A stretch of 58,461 nucleotides of DNA from Candidatus Dormiibacterota bacterium (GTDB lineage: Bacteria > Chloroflexota > Dormibacteria > Aeolococcales > Aeolococcaceae), in NCBI GenBank assembly GCA_036495095.1, contig DASXNK010000037.1, positions 1-58,461 of the forward strand, given 5' to 3'. A program made the translations under genes and the position numbers. The notes under the pieces were generated by a model that ran no database searches, was not told where the DNA came from, and worked only from the letters and a program-made list of their open reading frames with translations. Below, piece after piece: positions 39,796-48,563 of the stretch. Numbering within the stretch: position 1 is the stretch's first letter; each line of letters opens with the position of its first letter.

Positions 39796-40629
39796 ATGAC
39801 AGCGCCCGCCGCGATCACCCAGCTCGTCCCCGACCGGCTGGCGGCCGTGGCCGACCGCCGCCGCATCGGCGTCATCCCCGTCCGCGGGGTGATCGGCGGG
39901 GCGGTCCGCACCCAGGAGATGCAGCGCCTGCTGCACAAGGCGGCCGACAGCGAGCGCATCCGCAGCGTGCTCCTCGACATCGACTCGCCGGGGGGCGGGG
40001 CGATCGCCTCCGAGCAACTCTACGTCTCGGTGCGCCGCCTCGCCGAGCGCAAGCCGGTGGTGGCGTGGTTCCGCGGCACCGGCGCCTCCGGTGCCTACTT
40101 CCTCGCCTGCGGCGCCACCCGCATCCTCTCCTTCCCGGGCGCTGTGGTCGGCTCCATCGGGGTGATCAACGCCCGCCCCATCCTCGTCGACACCCTCAAG
40201 CGCATCGGCGCCCAGATGCTGATCACCAAGACCGGGCCGTTCAAGGACCTGGGGGCGCCCTGGCGCCAGCCCACCGACGAGGACCGGGCCAAGGAGCAGG
40301 AGCTGGTCGACGCCATCTTCCGCCGCTTCACCGCGGCGGTGAGCACCGCCCGCCAGCTCGACGGCGAGCGGCTGGCGCGGGTCACCACCGGCGAGGTGTG
40401 GCTCGGCGAGCAGGCCCTCGACCTCGGCCTCGTCGACGCCACCGCCGACGAGGAGGAGGCGCTGGACGAGGCGCAGCGGCTCGGCGGTCTGCCCCACCGG
40501 AGGACGCAGCGCCTGGAGCGGCGCCGCCCGGTGCTCCAGAGGCTGGGCGTGCCCGGCGCGGGGATGGGGCCGCCGAGCCTGCGGTGGATCACCGAGCTCG
40601 AGGGCTGGCTCGCCTCTCCACGGCTGTAG
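39796..40629 (+). CDS. sppA: SppA-type signal peptide peptidase (S49 family)
   Basis: A 277-residue member of the S49 protease family. Ser98 in GTGASGAYFLACGA and Lys150 in TGPFKDLGAPWR form the Ser-Lys dyad; their spacing of 52 residues equals that of Bacillus SppA. LLDIDSPGGGAIASEQL and VGSIGVI are further family blocks. Unlike most SppA proteins it has no N-terminal TM anchor, so it may be cytoplasmic or held at the membrane by a partner. ATG 39796 is used. No Shine-Dalgarno sequence precedes it; TACCAT 10 bases upstream could be a -10 of a leaderless transcript. Confidence 0.88.
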   Translation: MTAPAAITQLVPDRLAAVADRRRIGVIPVRGVIGGAVRTQEMQRLLHKAADSERIRSVLLDIDSPGGGAIASEQLYVSVRRLAERKPVVAWFRGTGASGAYFLACGATRILSFPGAVVGSIGVINARPILVDTLKRIGAQMLITKTGPFKDLGAPWRQPTDEDRAKEQELVDAIFRRFTAAVSTARQLDGERLARVTTGEVWLGEQALDLGLVDATADEEEALDEAQRLGGLPHRRTQRLERRRPVLQRLGVPGAGMGPPSLRWITELEGWLASPRL

Positions 40630-40641
40630 GAGGCGTCGTCC

Positions 40642-41364
40642 CTACCGGCGGCGGAGCACCAGCACCGTGGCCGCCGACACCAGCACCACCGCGACCACCA
40701 CGGCGGCGACGATCAGCCCAGCTCCACCGCTGCTGGTCGCGGCCGGGGCGCCGGCCGGCGCCACCAGGGCCACGTCGCCGAGGGTGGTGAGGTTGGCGGC
40801 GTAGCTGTCCGGTGAGCTGCTGCCGAGCGGGGTGGTGTCGGCGCGGTTCCAGGCGGTGCCGTCCCAGACCTCGAGGGTGGGGTTGGCCACGCCCGAGGGG
40901 CCCCGGAGCACCACCGTGACCTGCTGGCCGGCCTTGAGCGGCAGCGGGGCGCCCCCGGGGACGCCGGTGACCGCGAAGCGGTAGACGTTGCCGGCGATGA
41001 CGCCTCCGGTGGGGGCGACCGCCGGGGGGTCGACCGGGGCGATGGTGACCCGCACCCCGGTGGCGCCGGGAGGCACGGCGAACGCCCCCTGGGCGGCGAG
41101 CAGCTGCGCCTGCGCGGGCTGTTCCTCGGTGGTGTCGGCCATCGCCGGGCTCTGCCCCGCCTCGAGCTTGAGGGTGGCGTCGATGGTCCCCGGCGCCTTG
41201 GTGTTGGTGAGTCCCGCCGGCGGGTGGAGGTAGCGGTAGGGCTCGGCGACGATCGGACCGCCGTCGTAGAGGGGCGGCGCCGAGCGCGGGCCCACGCTCC
41301 ACGCCAGGGCGAGCAGGGTCGCGCCGGCGGCCAGGGTCGCGGCCGCCCGCCGTCGCCCGGTCAT
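40642..41364 (-). CDS. Exported single-pass membrane protein of unknown function
   Basis: A 240-residue protein with an N-terminal signal anchor (ATLAAGATLLALAWSV, about 8-24), an extracellular beta-rich domain (YRYLHPPAGLTNTK, GVRVTIAPVDPPAV, VYRFAVTGVPGG) and a C-terminal TM helix (LIVAAVVVAVVLVSAATVLVL) ending in RRR. There is no LPXTG-like motif before that helix. The ATG overlaps the stop of the CPBP gene as ATGA, so it is the third gene of a minus-strand operon with a Liv-type binding protein and a CPBP protease. I recognise no family. Confidence 0.7.
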   Translation of the reverse strand: MTGRRRAAATLAAGATLLALAWSVGPRSAPPLYDGGPIVAEPYRYLHPPAGLTNTKAPGTIDATLKLEAGQSPAMADTTEEQPAQAQLLAAQGAFAVPPGATGVRVTIAPVDPPAVAPTGGVIAGNVYRFAVTGVPGGAPLPLKAGQQVTVVLRGPSGVANPTLEVWDGTAWNRADTTPLGSSSPDSYAANLTTLGDVALVAPAGAPAATSSGGAGLIVAAVVVAVVLVSAATVLVLRRR

Positions 41365-41942
41365 CGCAGCCACCAGGCGACCATGTCGGCGAGGGCGTGG
41401 GCGGTGGCGGGGGCGGCGATCCCCCCGGTGGCCAGCCGCAGGCCGCCGAGCCAGACCCCGACGGCGAGGTCGAGGGGCACCGCCTGCCAGCCGTACAGGG
41501 GGACGTGGAGGAGCGCGAAGGCGACGGCGGCGACGGCGACGGCGGCGAGCTCGCCCGCCCAGGGCGCGACCGCGTCGATGAGCACGCCGCGGAGCAGCGC
41601 CTCCTCGGCGACGGAGATGAGCACGGTGACCGCAGCCCAGGTGGGGAGCATGCCGATCGGCGCCGGTCCCAGCACCAGGGTGCGGCCGGCGACGTGGAGC
41701 AGCACCGGGGCCGCGCAGAGCACCGCCGCCCCGGCCACGCCGGCGGCGAGGGCACGGGGACGGGGCCACGCCGGCCGCCATCCCGCCGCCGCGGCGGTGG
41801 CCAGCAGCAGCACCGCGAAGAGCGCCCCGGCCTGGGTGGTTCCCAGCCCCGCGGCGACGCGGAGGGTCATGGCCGCGGCCAGGCCGCCGAGCAGCAGGAG
41901 GCTGCGGGCGGGCCCCTCGGGGAGCGAGCGGGCGCTGATCAC
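41361..41942 (-). CDS. CPBP-family intramembrane metalloprotease
   Basis: A 193-residue polytopic protein of the CPBP (CAAX protease/bacteriocin-processing) family. The motifs are in the membrane: SVAEEALLRGVLIDA has EExxxR, FALLHVPLYGW has the first FxxxH-like block, and ATAHALADMVAWW has the last His. About six hydrophobic segments are visible. GTG 41942 overlaps the stop of the binding-protein gene (GTGA), and its own stop overlaps the next ATG. Such proteases can process lipoproteins or peptides; here its substrate may be one of its operon partners. Confidence 0.87.
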   Translation of the reverse strand: MISARSLPEGPARSLLLLGGLAAAMTLRVAAGLGTTQAGALFAVLLLATAAAAGWRPAWPRPRALAAGVAGAAVLCAAPVLLHVAGRTLVLGPAPIGMLPTWAAVTVLISVAEEALLRGVLIDAVAPWAGELAAVAVAAVAFALLHVPLYGWQAVPLDLAVGVWLGGLRLATGGIAAPATAHALADMVAWWLR

Positions 41943-43207
41943 TGCGCCGGCGGCACCAGCTCGGCCCGGCCGGTGGCGTACACCGCCGGCCAGACCACGA
42001 CGCTGTGGCGCACCGCCTGCCACTGCCAGATCACCGCGGCGGCGCGGAGGTTCTGGCCGAGCCGGTCGGAATCGGTGGAGAAGCGCAGCCCCGCCCCGTT
42101 GGGCAGCGAGCCCTCGGGCAGGTCGGAGGCGCGCGCCGCGGCGGCGATGTGGGCGGCGTCGAGCCCGCCGCTCCGCGCCGCCCGCGGGAGGACGTCGTGG
42201 AAGAGCGCCCAGGCGGCGGTGAACCCGCTCAGCCCCTCCTCGGTGGGCGCCCCGCCGAGCCGCTTCGTCCACGCCGCGGCCAGGCGGGCGTACAGCGCCC
42301 GCCCCTCCGGCCGGAGCGTCGCCGGGTCGAAGCCGCCGCCGGGGCGGTCGGAGGCGAACACGCCGACCGCGGCGGGGCCGAGCAGCTCGCCGAAGTCGGG
42401 AAGGCACTGGGCCATGGTCGAGCCGATGAAGGCGGCGACCCGGACATCCGCGGCCAGCATCGCCTTGCGGAAGGCGACCCCGTCGGGGATGTGGGAGGCG
42501 AGGATGAGGATGTCGGGGTGGGCGGCCCTGAGCGCGGCGATCACCGGCTCGAAGTGCGGCGCCCCGGGGAAGTAGGTGCCGGTGCTGACCACCTGCATCC
42601 CCGCCGCCCGCACCGTGGCGGCGGCGGCGTCGGCGACCGAGTGGGCGTAGTCGTCGTCGGCGACCACCAGCGAGACCCGGAGCGACCCGGCGGGCCGGCC
42701 GATCATCGGCGCCAGCTGGGTGGCCGCGAAGCGCCCGGAGTTGTCGCCGAGGTTGGAGCCGGTGGCGCCGACCCGGAAGACCCGGTCGAGCCCGCGACCG
42801 GTGAGCCGGTCGGCCACCGCGCCCGCCTCCCAGTACACCATCCCCGCGCTCGAGGTGGCGTAGCTCACCGGCATCGAGAGGTCGGAGCTGTAGGCGCCCA
42901 GCACCACCGGCACGCCGTCGCGGCGCAGCTCCTCGGCCCGCTCCGGGCCGACGTCGCGGCCGGGCAGGTCGCGGAGGTCGAGCTGGATCTGCCGCCCGGC
43001 GACGCCGCCGTCGGCGTTGACCAGGTCTCGGGCGATCTCGACGCCGGTGAGCTCCTCGCGCGCGTATCCACCCGACTGCGGACCGGTCATCGGGAAGACG
43101 GCGCCGATGCGCAGCGGGTCGGCGCCGCTCCCGCAGGCGCCGAGCAGCAGCGGCAGCAGCACCACGGCCACGGTGGCGGCGGCGGCGGATCGCAGACGTG
43201 CGCGCAT
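41939..43207 (-). CDS. Second Liv-type substrate-binding lipoprotein
   Basis: A 422-residue periplasmic-binding protein. The signal peptide ends in LLLGAC (lipobox), followed by the Liv-type start DPLRIGAVFPMTGPQSGGYAREELTGVEIARDLVN. VPVVLGAYSSDLSMPVSYATSSAGMVYWEAGAVAD and SLVVADDDYAHSVADAAAATV belong to the two-lobe fold. It is encoded about 6 kb from the first binding protein and has no permease or ATPase gene beside it, so it may share the livH-livMG-livF transporter or act as a sensor with its operon partners. The start is ATG 43207. Confidence 0.87.
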   Translation of the reverse strand: MRARLRSAAAATVAVVLLPLLLGACGSGADPLRIGAVFPMTGPQSGGYAREELTGVEIARDLVNADGGVAGRQIQLDLRDLPGRDVGPERAEELRRDGVPVVLGAYSSDLSMPVSYATSSAGMVYWEAGAVADRLTGRGLDRVFRVGATGSNLGDNSGRFAATQLAPMIGRPAGSLRVSLVVADDDYAHSVADAAAATVRAAGMQVVSTGTYFPGAPHFEPVIAALRAAHPDILILASHIPDGVAFRKAMLAADVRVAAFIGSTMAQCLPDFGELLGPAAVGVFASDRPGGGFDPATLRPEGRALYARLAAAWTKRLGGAPTEEGLSGFTAAWALFHDVLPRAARSGGLDAAHIAAAARASDLPEGSLPNGAGLRFSTDSDRLGQNLRAAAVIWQWQAVRHSVVVWPAVYATGRAELVPPAQ

Positions 43208-43256
43208 CGGCGGAGACCTCCTGGAGTGGGGGAGAGGCGGCGGGGATGATGGCAGG

Positions 43257-44762
43257 TCAGCGCCCGGGGGGAGCGGCGACCGGCAGCGGGCCGTCGATGC
43301 CCGCGAGGGCGGTGACCAGGCCGTCCACCGCCCGGGTGGCGGTCTCGAGCGCCTGGTCGTCGAAGCCGCTGGTCGCCCGGCGCTCGCACACCACCACGGC
43401 CAGCACCTCGCCGTCGCGCACCACCGGGAGCAGCAGGGTGGAGCTCATCTCGATGTTGGTGCGCCGCTGGGGCCGGTGGGAGGCGGACTCGGTCCAGAGC
43501 GCGGGGCGCTGCCCGGCCACCACCCGGGCGAGCAGGGCGCCGGGCACGGCCCCGCCGCCGGCATGGGGGCCGGCGGGGAGGAGGTAGGCGCGGTCGGCGC
43601 TCACCGCCGCGGCGAGCTCGGCGAGGGCGGCCTGGACGCCGCGGTTCACGGCGACGTCGGTCCACGCCGACGGGCGGCGCTGCACCACCCGGAGGTTCAG
43701 GGCCGCGTTCGCCGCCATCGCCACCAGCGCCGCCACGGCCCCGGCGGCGTCCGCCGGCCGGCCGGTCTCGACCAGGATCGCGTAGCTCGAGTACATCAGC
43801 GCCCCGGACAGCGCCGCGCCGCGCAGGTAGGAGGCGAGGCCCTCGCCGCCGGCGCGGCGGCGCCGGTCGGAGTAGGTCCAGAGGCGGTTGAAGGTGGTGT
43901 TCCAGGCCAGCGCCACCGCGTAGGCGGGCACCACCGCGAGCAGCGGATGCACACCCACCGGGCCGCTGAGGAGGGCGAGCAGCGGCAGGAAGACGAGCAG
44001 CCCGCTGATCCCCACCAGGCCGAACTTCCAGCGCCGTGCCGACCCCTTGACGTCGAGGAAGAGCGAGCGGAGGTGGCGGAGGTAGAGGAGGCCCTGGCGG
44101 GCGCTGGCCTTGCTGGTGCCCCGCTCCCGGGGCATGAACCGCAGGGGCACGTCCACCACCCGCACCTCGCGGGGCAGCAGCACCAGCAGCTCGAGCAGGA
44201 TCTTGAAGCCCACCGGCCGGAACTCGATGCCGTCGGCGAGGGCGCGGCGGCAGAGGAAGAACCCGGAGAGCGGGTCGGTGCTGCGCCGCGCCTCGGTGAA
44301 GAGGCTGCGCGCCACCGCGGTGGCCCCGCGGCTGACCAGCCGCCGGGTGGCGCCGTCGAGGCCTCCCCGCGACCCGCCCTCGACGTAGCGGCTGGCGACC
44401 ACCAGGTCGGCCCCGGCGGTGGCCGCCTCGAGCATCGCGGGGATGACCTCCGGGGGATGCTGGAGATCCGCGTCCATGACGCAGACGAAGCTGCCGGTGG
44501 CGAGGCGGAGGCCGGCGACGACCGCGGTGCTCAGGCCGCCGGAGCGCTCGGCGCCCTGGCGCAGCAGGCAGCGGACCGACCCGCCGGAGCCGCCGGCGAG
44601 GGCCTCGAGCTGCGCCGGGGTGCCGTCGTCGCTGTCGTCGACGAAGCACAGCTCGGCGGCGATGCCCTCGAGCGCGGAGCGCAACCGCTCGACCAGGACG
44701 GGGAGGTTGGCCGCCTCGTTGCGGGTGGGGATGACCACGCTGAGCAGCGGCGTCGTGGGCAT
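43257..44762 (-). CDS. GT2 glycosyltransferase - GtrA - GAF fusion protein
   Basis: A 501-residue three-part protein. Residues 1-240 are a GT2 polyprenyl-phosphate sugar transferase like dolichol/undecaprenyl-phosphate mannosyl transferases, with SVVIPTRNEAANL, VDDSDDGT and the metal-binding MDADLQHPP (D97, D99). Residues 245-360 form a four-helix GtrA membrane domain (KFGLVGISGLLVF, NTTFNRLWTY). Residues 370-490 look like a GAF sensor domain (SSTLLLPVVRDGEVLAVVVCE). The GT2-GtrA pair is known for envelope glycan and lipid modification; the GAF addition is unusual. ATG 44762 (MPTTPLLSVV) is the start; the frame is open to 44834. Confidence 0.85.
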   Translation of the reverse strand: MPTTPLLSVVIPTRNEAANLPVLVERLRSALEGIAAELCFVDDSDDGTPAQLEALAGGSGGSVRCLLRQGAERSGGLSTAVVAGLRLATGSFVCVMDADLQHPPEVIPAMLEAATAGADLVVASRYVEGGSRGGLDGATRRLVSRGATAVARSLFTEARRSTDPLSGFFLCRRALADGIEFRPVGFKILLELLVLLPREVRVVDVPLRFMPRERGTSKASARQGLLYLRHLRSLFLDVKGSARRWKFGLVGISGLLVFLPLLALLSGPVGVHPLLAVVPAYAVALAWNTTFNRLWTYSDRRRRAGGEGLASYLRGAALSGALMYSSYAILVETGRPADAAGAVAALVAMAANAALNLRVVQRRPSAWTDVAVNRGVQAALAELAAAVSADRAYLLPAGPHAGGGAVPGALLARVVAGQRPALWTESASHRPQRRTNIEMSSTLLLPVVRDGEVLAVVVCERRATSGFDDQALETATRAVDGLVTALAGIDGPLPVAAPPGR

Positions 44763-44851
44763 GGCCGGCAGCATACGGCGCCCGGCGGCCGCGATCCCGG
44801 CAGGCCCGGCACTCGACACCGTTCCGTGACGCATCGGGTTGGAGGGTCACC

Positions 44852-44857
44852 TATACT
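44852..44857 (+). promoter_or_regulatory. -10 element of the Mce operon
   Basis: TATACT lies 24 bases before GTG 44881. A GTGACG sequence (44826-44831) is the nearest -35-like match, with an overlong 20-bp spacer. The divergent GT2 gene starts at 44762. Confidence 0.5.
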
Positions 44858-44880
44858 CAGCCTGCACCCCGGGGGATGGC

Positions 44881-45735
44881 GTGGCCGTGGTGCGCCAGCG
44901 AGAGCAGCACCGCCCGCCTTCGGGCCGGCTGGAAGTCGATGCAAAAGACGGTTCCGTGGTAGCCCGTGCACGCCAGGGCCTCACCACGCTCGGCGAGCAG
45001 TCGATCCTCCTCGCGCAGGCGGTCCGGGGGATCTTCAGCCGGCCCTTCTACGTCGCCGAGTTCCTCGAGCAGTGCCGGTTCATCATGACCGTCTGCTTCG
45101 TGCCGCTCCTGCTCACGGGCTTCGGCTGGGGCGCCATCGTCGCCCTCGAGGCGGGCACCTTCTTCAAGATCGCGAGCGCCGACTACCGGGTGGGCGGCTT
45201 CATGGTTCTCGCCAACGTCCGCGAGTTCGCCCCGGTCGCCACCGGGCTGATGGTGGCCGCGGTGGCGGGCACCGCGATCACCGCCGACCTCGGCGCCCGG
45301 AAGGTGCGCGACGAGCTCGAGGCGCTCTCGGTGATGGGGATCAGCAACATCGCCTTCATCGTGGTGCCGCGCTTCGCCGCGATGACGCTGATGACCGCCC
45401 TCTACAACATCCCGATGATCGCCTTCACCTGCCTCAGCGGGTACCTCGCCTCGGTGCACCTGGTCGGCGTCAACCCCGGCGCCTTCCTCAGCACCTTCTT
45501 CACCGAGGGCACCCTCCAGGACCTCTACGGCGGCGAGATCAAATGCATGATCTTCGGAGTCCTGGTCTCGATCATCTGCTGTTACAAGGGCATCACCGCC
45601 CGGGGCGGCGCCGAGGGGGTGGCGCGAGCGGTCCACCAGGCGGTGGTCGCGTCCTTCATCAGCATCCAGGTCTTCGAGTACCTGTACACGCCGACGGTGC
45701 TCGCCCTCTTCCATTCGAGCAACGTGCTGCGGTGA
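44881..45735 (+). CDS. YrbE/MlaE-family permease, first Mce permease
   Basis: A 284-residue inner-membrane permease of the Mce/MlaE family, which together with a second YrbE and an ATPase drives lipid transport through the Mce assembly. About five or six helices are visible. The family sequence TAITADLGARKVRDELEALSVMGI is the coupling region and lies in the middle as expected. GTG 44881, with GGGGGAT upstream, is the chosen start; GTG 44956 is possible and would shorten the protein to 259. The stop is followed after 10 bases by the second permease gene with its GAGG motif. Confidence 0.9.
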   Translation: MAVVRQREQHRPPSGRLEVDAKDGSVVARARQGLTTLGEQSILLAQAVRGIFSRPFYVAEFLEQCRFIMTVCFVPLLLTGFGWGAIVALEAGTFFKIASADYRVGGFMVLANVREFAPVATGLMVAAVAGTAITADLGARKVRDELEALSVMGISNIAFIVVPRFAAMTLMTALYNIPMIAFTCLSGYLASVHLVGVNPGAFLSTFFTEGTLQDLYGGEIKCMIFGVLVSIICCYKGITARGGAEGVARAVHQAVVASFISIQVFEYLYTPTVLALFHSSNVLR

Positions 45736-45745
45736 TGAGGAGCTG

Positions 45746-46540
45746 ATGGCCGTCGCCGCCCTGTCCCGCGTCCGCGGCTGGACCCGCACCCTCGGCGAGG
45801 TCGTCCAGTTCGCATTCGTGACCTTCATCCAGATCCCGCAGGCGCTGCGGTACATGCGCGAGGTGTGGTGGTACGCGGCGTTCATCGCCATCGGCTCCAC
45901 CCCGGTCGCGCTGGTGCTCACCACCGCCACCGGCGCCGAGTGCAGCGTCGAGGCCTACTACTCGCTCTCCCAGATCGGCGCCCTGACCCTCACCGGGGTC
46001 TTCAACGCCATCTGCGACACCCGCGAGATCACTCCGCTCTTCTTCGGCTTCGCCATCGGCGCCAAGGTGGGCTGCGGCCTTGTCGCGGAGCTCGGCACCA
46101 TGCGGGTCAACGAGGAGATCGACGCCCTCGAGATCATGAGCATTCCCACCCGGGTCTACCTGGTGAGCGTGCGCATGCTCGCCTGCTTCATCGTCCTCCC
46201 GTTCATGTACCTGCTGTCGCTGGCGGTGTCGTACCTGGGGTCGTACCTGGTCCAGCACTTCCAGATCCGCCAGGTGTCCGACGGGGTGTACTTCGACTAC
46301 TTCTGGCGCTTCCTCAACACCCAGGACCTGGTCTTCTCGATGACCAAGGCGGTGGTCTTCGCCATCCTCATCGTCAGCGTCGCCGTCTACTACGGGTATA
46401 ACGTGACCGGGGGTGCGGTGGGCATCGGCCGGGCGGTGGCCAAGACGATGGCGACCGCCCTGGTGATGGTGGTGGTGGTGAACGCCGTGCTCACCCAGGT
46501 CTTCTGGGGGAACAACCCCAACCTTCCGATCCAGATCTGA
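45746..46540 (+). CDS. YrbE/MlaE-family permease, second Mce permease
   Basis: A 264-residue partner of the first permease. The coupling region is present as KVGCGLVAELGTMRVNEEIDALEIMSIPTRVYLVSVRM, where E-L-G-x-M-R-V-x-E-E-I-D-A-L-E is the MlaE hallmark. Five or six hydrophobic helices surround it. ATG 45746 follows GATGAGGAG. Together with the other permease it should form the heterodimeric membrane channel under the Mce ring. Confidence 0.92.
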   Translation: MAVAALSRVRGWTRTLGEVVQFAFVTFIQIPQALRYMREVWWYAAFIAIGSTPVALVLTTATGAECSVEAYYSLSQIGALTLTGVFNAICDTREITPLFFGFAIGAKVGCGLVAELGTMRVNEEIDALEIMSIPTRVYLVSVRMLACFIVLPFMYLLSLAVSYLGSYLVQHFQIRQVSDGVYFDYFWRFLNTQDLVFSMTKAVVFAILIVSVAVYYGYNVTGGAVGIGRAVAKTMATALVMVVVVNAVLTQVFWGNNPNLPIQI

Positions 46541-46557
46541 CGAGGCGACTGCAAGCG

Positions 46558-47409
46558 ATGACCTCCTTCCAGGTTCCCCCGGCCGGGGTGGCGACGCCGG
46601 CGGGTGGCCGGCTGAACCAGCCGGGCACCAACCAGTCGGTGTCCACCTGGAACATGGACCCGGTCATCGAGCTCAAGGACCTGCGCAAGGCCTTCGGCTC
46701 CTTCAAGGTCCTCGACGGGGTCACCTGCCGCATCCCCCGGGGCGGGGTGACCGCGCTGATGGGCCCGTCGGGGACGGGGAAGAGCGTCAGCCTGCGCCAC
46801 ATCGTCGGCCTGCTGATGCCCGACGCCGGCGACATCGTGGTCGACGGCAGGTCGGTCCCCCACCTGAGGGAGAAGGAGATCCTGGAGCTGCGTCGTTCCA
46901 TCGGTATGCTCTTCCAGGACGGCGCCCTCTTCTCGTCGATGAACCTCTACGACAACGTCGCCTTCCCCCTCCGCCAGCACACCAAGATGGGGGAGGCCCA
47001 GATTCGCGAGACCGTCATCGCGCGTCTCAGCGAGGTGGGCCTGGCGGGCGCCGAGAAGCGGATGCCCAACGAGCTCAGCGGCGGCATGCGCAAGCGCGCG
47101 GGCTTCGCCCGGGCGCTGGTCATGGAGCCCAAGATCCTGCTCGTCGACGAGCCCGACTCCGGCCTCGACCCGGTGCGCACCACGCTGCTCTGCGACCTCA
47201 TCAAGGAGATCGCCACCAAGTACCAGGCGACCGTGGTGGTGGTCACCCACAACGTCTTCGCGGTGCAGCGCATGGCCGACTACGTCGGCATCCTCTACAA
47301 GGGGAAGATGCGCCATTTCGGCACCCGGGAGGAGATCGAGCAGTCTCCCGACGAGTTCGTCCGGCAGTTCTTCACCGCCGACTCCGAAGGCCCCCTGGGG
47401 ATGGACTGA
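46558..47409 (+). CDS. Mce-associated ABC ATPase (MlaF/MceG type)
   Basis: A 283-residue ATPase powering the Mce transporter. Walker A is GPSGTGKS, the Q-loop MLFQDGALFSSMNLYDNVAFPLR is typical of MlaF/Mkl proteins, the signature is LSGGM, Walker B is ILLVDEPDSGL and the H-loop is VVTHN. The first about 32 residues are a Pro/Ala-rich extension; ATG 46654 (MDPVIEL) is an alternative start. In mycobacteria the equivalent MceG gene is unlinked, while here it sits between yrbEB and mceA. The C-terminal tail after the core (EEIEQSPDEFVRQFFTADSEG) is as in MlaF. Confidence 0.93.
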   Translation: MTSFQVPPAGVATPAGGRLNQPGTNQSVSTWNMDPVIELKDLRKAFGSFKVLDGVTCRIPRGGVTALMGPSGTGKSVSLRHIVGLLMPDAGDIVVDGRSVPHLREKEILELRRSIGMLFQDGALFSSMNLYDNVAFPLRQHTKMGEAQIRETVIARLSEVGLAGAEKRMPNELSGGMRKRAGFARALVMEPKILLVDEPDSGLDPVRTTLLCDLIKEIATKYQATVVVVTHNVFAVQRMADYVGILYKGKMRHFGTREEIEQSPDEFVRQFFTADSEGPLGMD

Positions 47410-47423
47410 GGCAGCTCGAGAAG

Positions 47424-48563
47424 ATGTCCCGCCGTCCCCTCGCCGCCGGTCTCGCCGTCGCCGCGCTCATCGCGGTTGTGCTGGTCGTCGCCCTCGCCGC
47501 CCCCGGGCTGGCGGGGCGGCCGGCGCACCGGGTCTCCATCACCTACCCCCAGTCGGCGTCGGGGCTGGTGGCGGGGAGCGACGTGCTCGAGGCGGGCGCC
47601 CGGGTGGGCAGTGTGAGCAGCATCGAGCCCACCGCCGAGGGCCACGCCCGCATCGTGGTCGAGGTCGCCGACGCCAGCTGGCCGCTCCACCGCGGAGTGA
47701 CCGCCGGGATCCGGCCGCGGTCGCTGCTCGGCGAGAAGTACATCGACCTCCAGGACGGCCCCGCCAGCGCCCCCGCCTACGACGCCTCCCAGCCGCTGCA
47801 GGCGAGCGCCAGCGCGGTGCCGGTGGAGCTCGACACCTTCCTCAACAGCCTCGACACCACCACCCGTGCCGCCGCGCGCAGCCTGATCAACGACCTCGGC
47901 GCGGGGCTCGCCGGCACCGGCGCCGACCTCAACCAGGCGATCGCCGCCGCCCACGCCAACCTCGACAACCTCGCGACCACGGGGAAGACGCTCAACCAGC
48001 GCGACGCCGACCTCGACCGCATCCTCGTCGGCCTCGACGGGGTGCTGGGCAAGCTCACCCAGAACGACCAGATCACCCAGCTGCAGCAGCTGATCACCAA
48101 CGGGCAGAGGACCCTGAACGCGGTGGAGGCGGAGCGGCAGGCGTTCAGCCGCCAGTTCGTCGACAGCCAGGCGGTGCTCACCGACCTCAACGCCGCCATC
48201 GACCCCGCGGTGGCGAGCATCCGCGACCTCATCCAGCGGGCGCCGAGCCTGGTGAACGGGCTGCAGAGCGAGGCCGGGCTGCTCGCCCAGATCGGCACCA
48301 GCTTCTCCGACGGCACCCTGCAGGCCTTCGAGCAGTCGCTGCTGCGGGGCCCGACCTCGACCGGCGGCGCGCTGGAGTCGGTGCCCCCGGGCACCACCCC
48401 GCTCGGCACCGGGCTGCCGATCTTCCGCATCTGCCTGATCACCCCCACCCCGGGCTCGTGCACCGGCAACGGCTACACCCCGGCGGCGACCAGGCCGGCG
48501 GCATGGATGGACGGTGGCGGCGCCGGCGAGCTGGTCACCCTCGCGGGGTTCATCGGCGCATGA
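47424..48563 (+). CDS. MCE family protein, position A
   Basis: A 379-residue protein with one N-terminal TM helix (about 5-28), an MCE beta-domain (about 38-115; LLGEKYIDLQDG is the conserved end) and a long helical region (about 130-310) that forms the hydrophobic tunnel in such proteins. Two Cys near the C-terminus (RIC...GSC) could form a disulfide. It is the first of six Mce genes; its stop overlaps the next start as ATGA. ATG 47424 has GAAG-type spacing to the ATPase gene stop 14 bases before. Confidence 0.9.
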   Translation: MSRRPLAAGLAVAALIAVVLVVALAAPGLAGRPAHRVSITYPQSASGLVAGSDVLEAGARVGSVSSIEPTAEGHARIVVEVADASWPLHRGVTAGIRPRSLLGEKYIDLQDGPASAPAYDASQPLQASASAVPVELDTFLNSLDTTTRAAARSLINDLGAGLAGTGADLNQAIAAAHANLDNLATTGKTLNQRDADLDRILVGLDGVLGKLTQNDQITQLQQLITNGQRTLNAVEAERQAFSRQFVDSQAVLTDLNAAIDPAVASIRDLIQRAPSLVNGLQSEAGLLAQIGTSFSDGTLQAFEQSLLRGPTSTGGALESVPPGTTPLGTGLPIFRICLITPTPGSCTGNGYTPAATRPAAWMDGGGAGELVTLAGFIGA

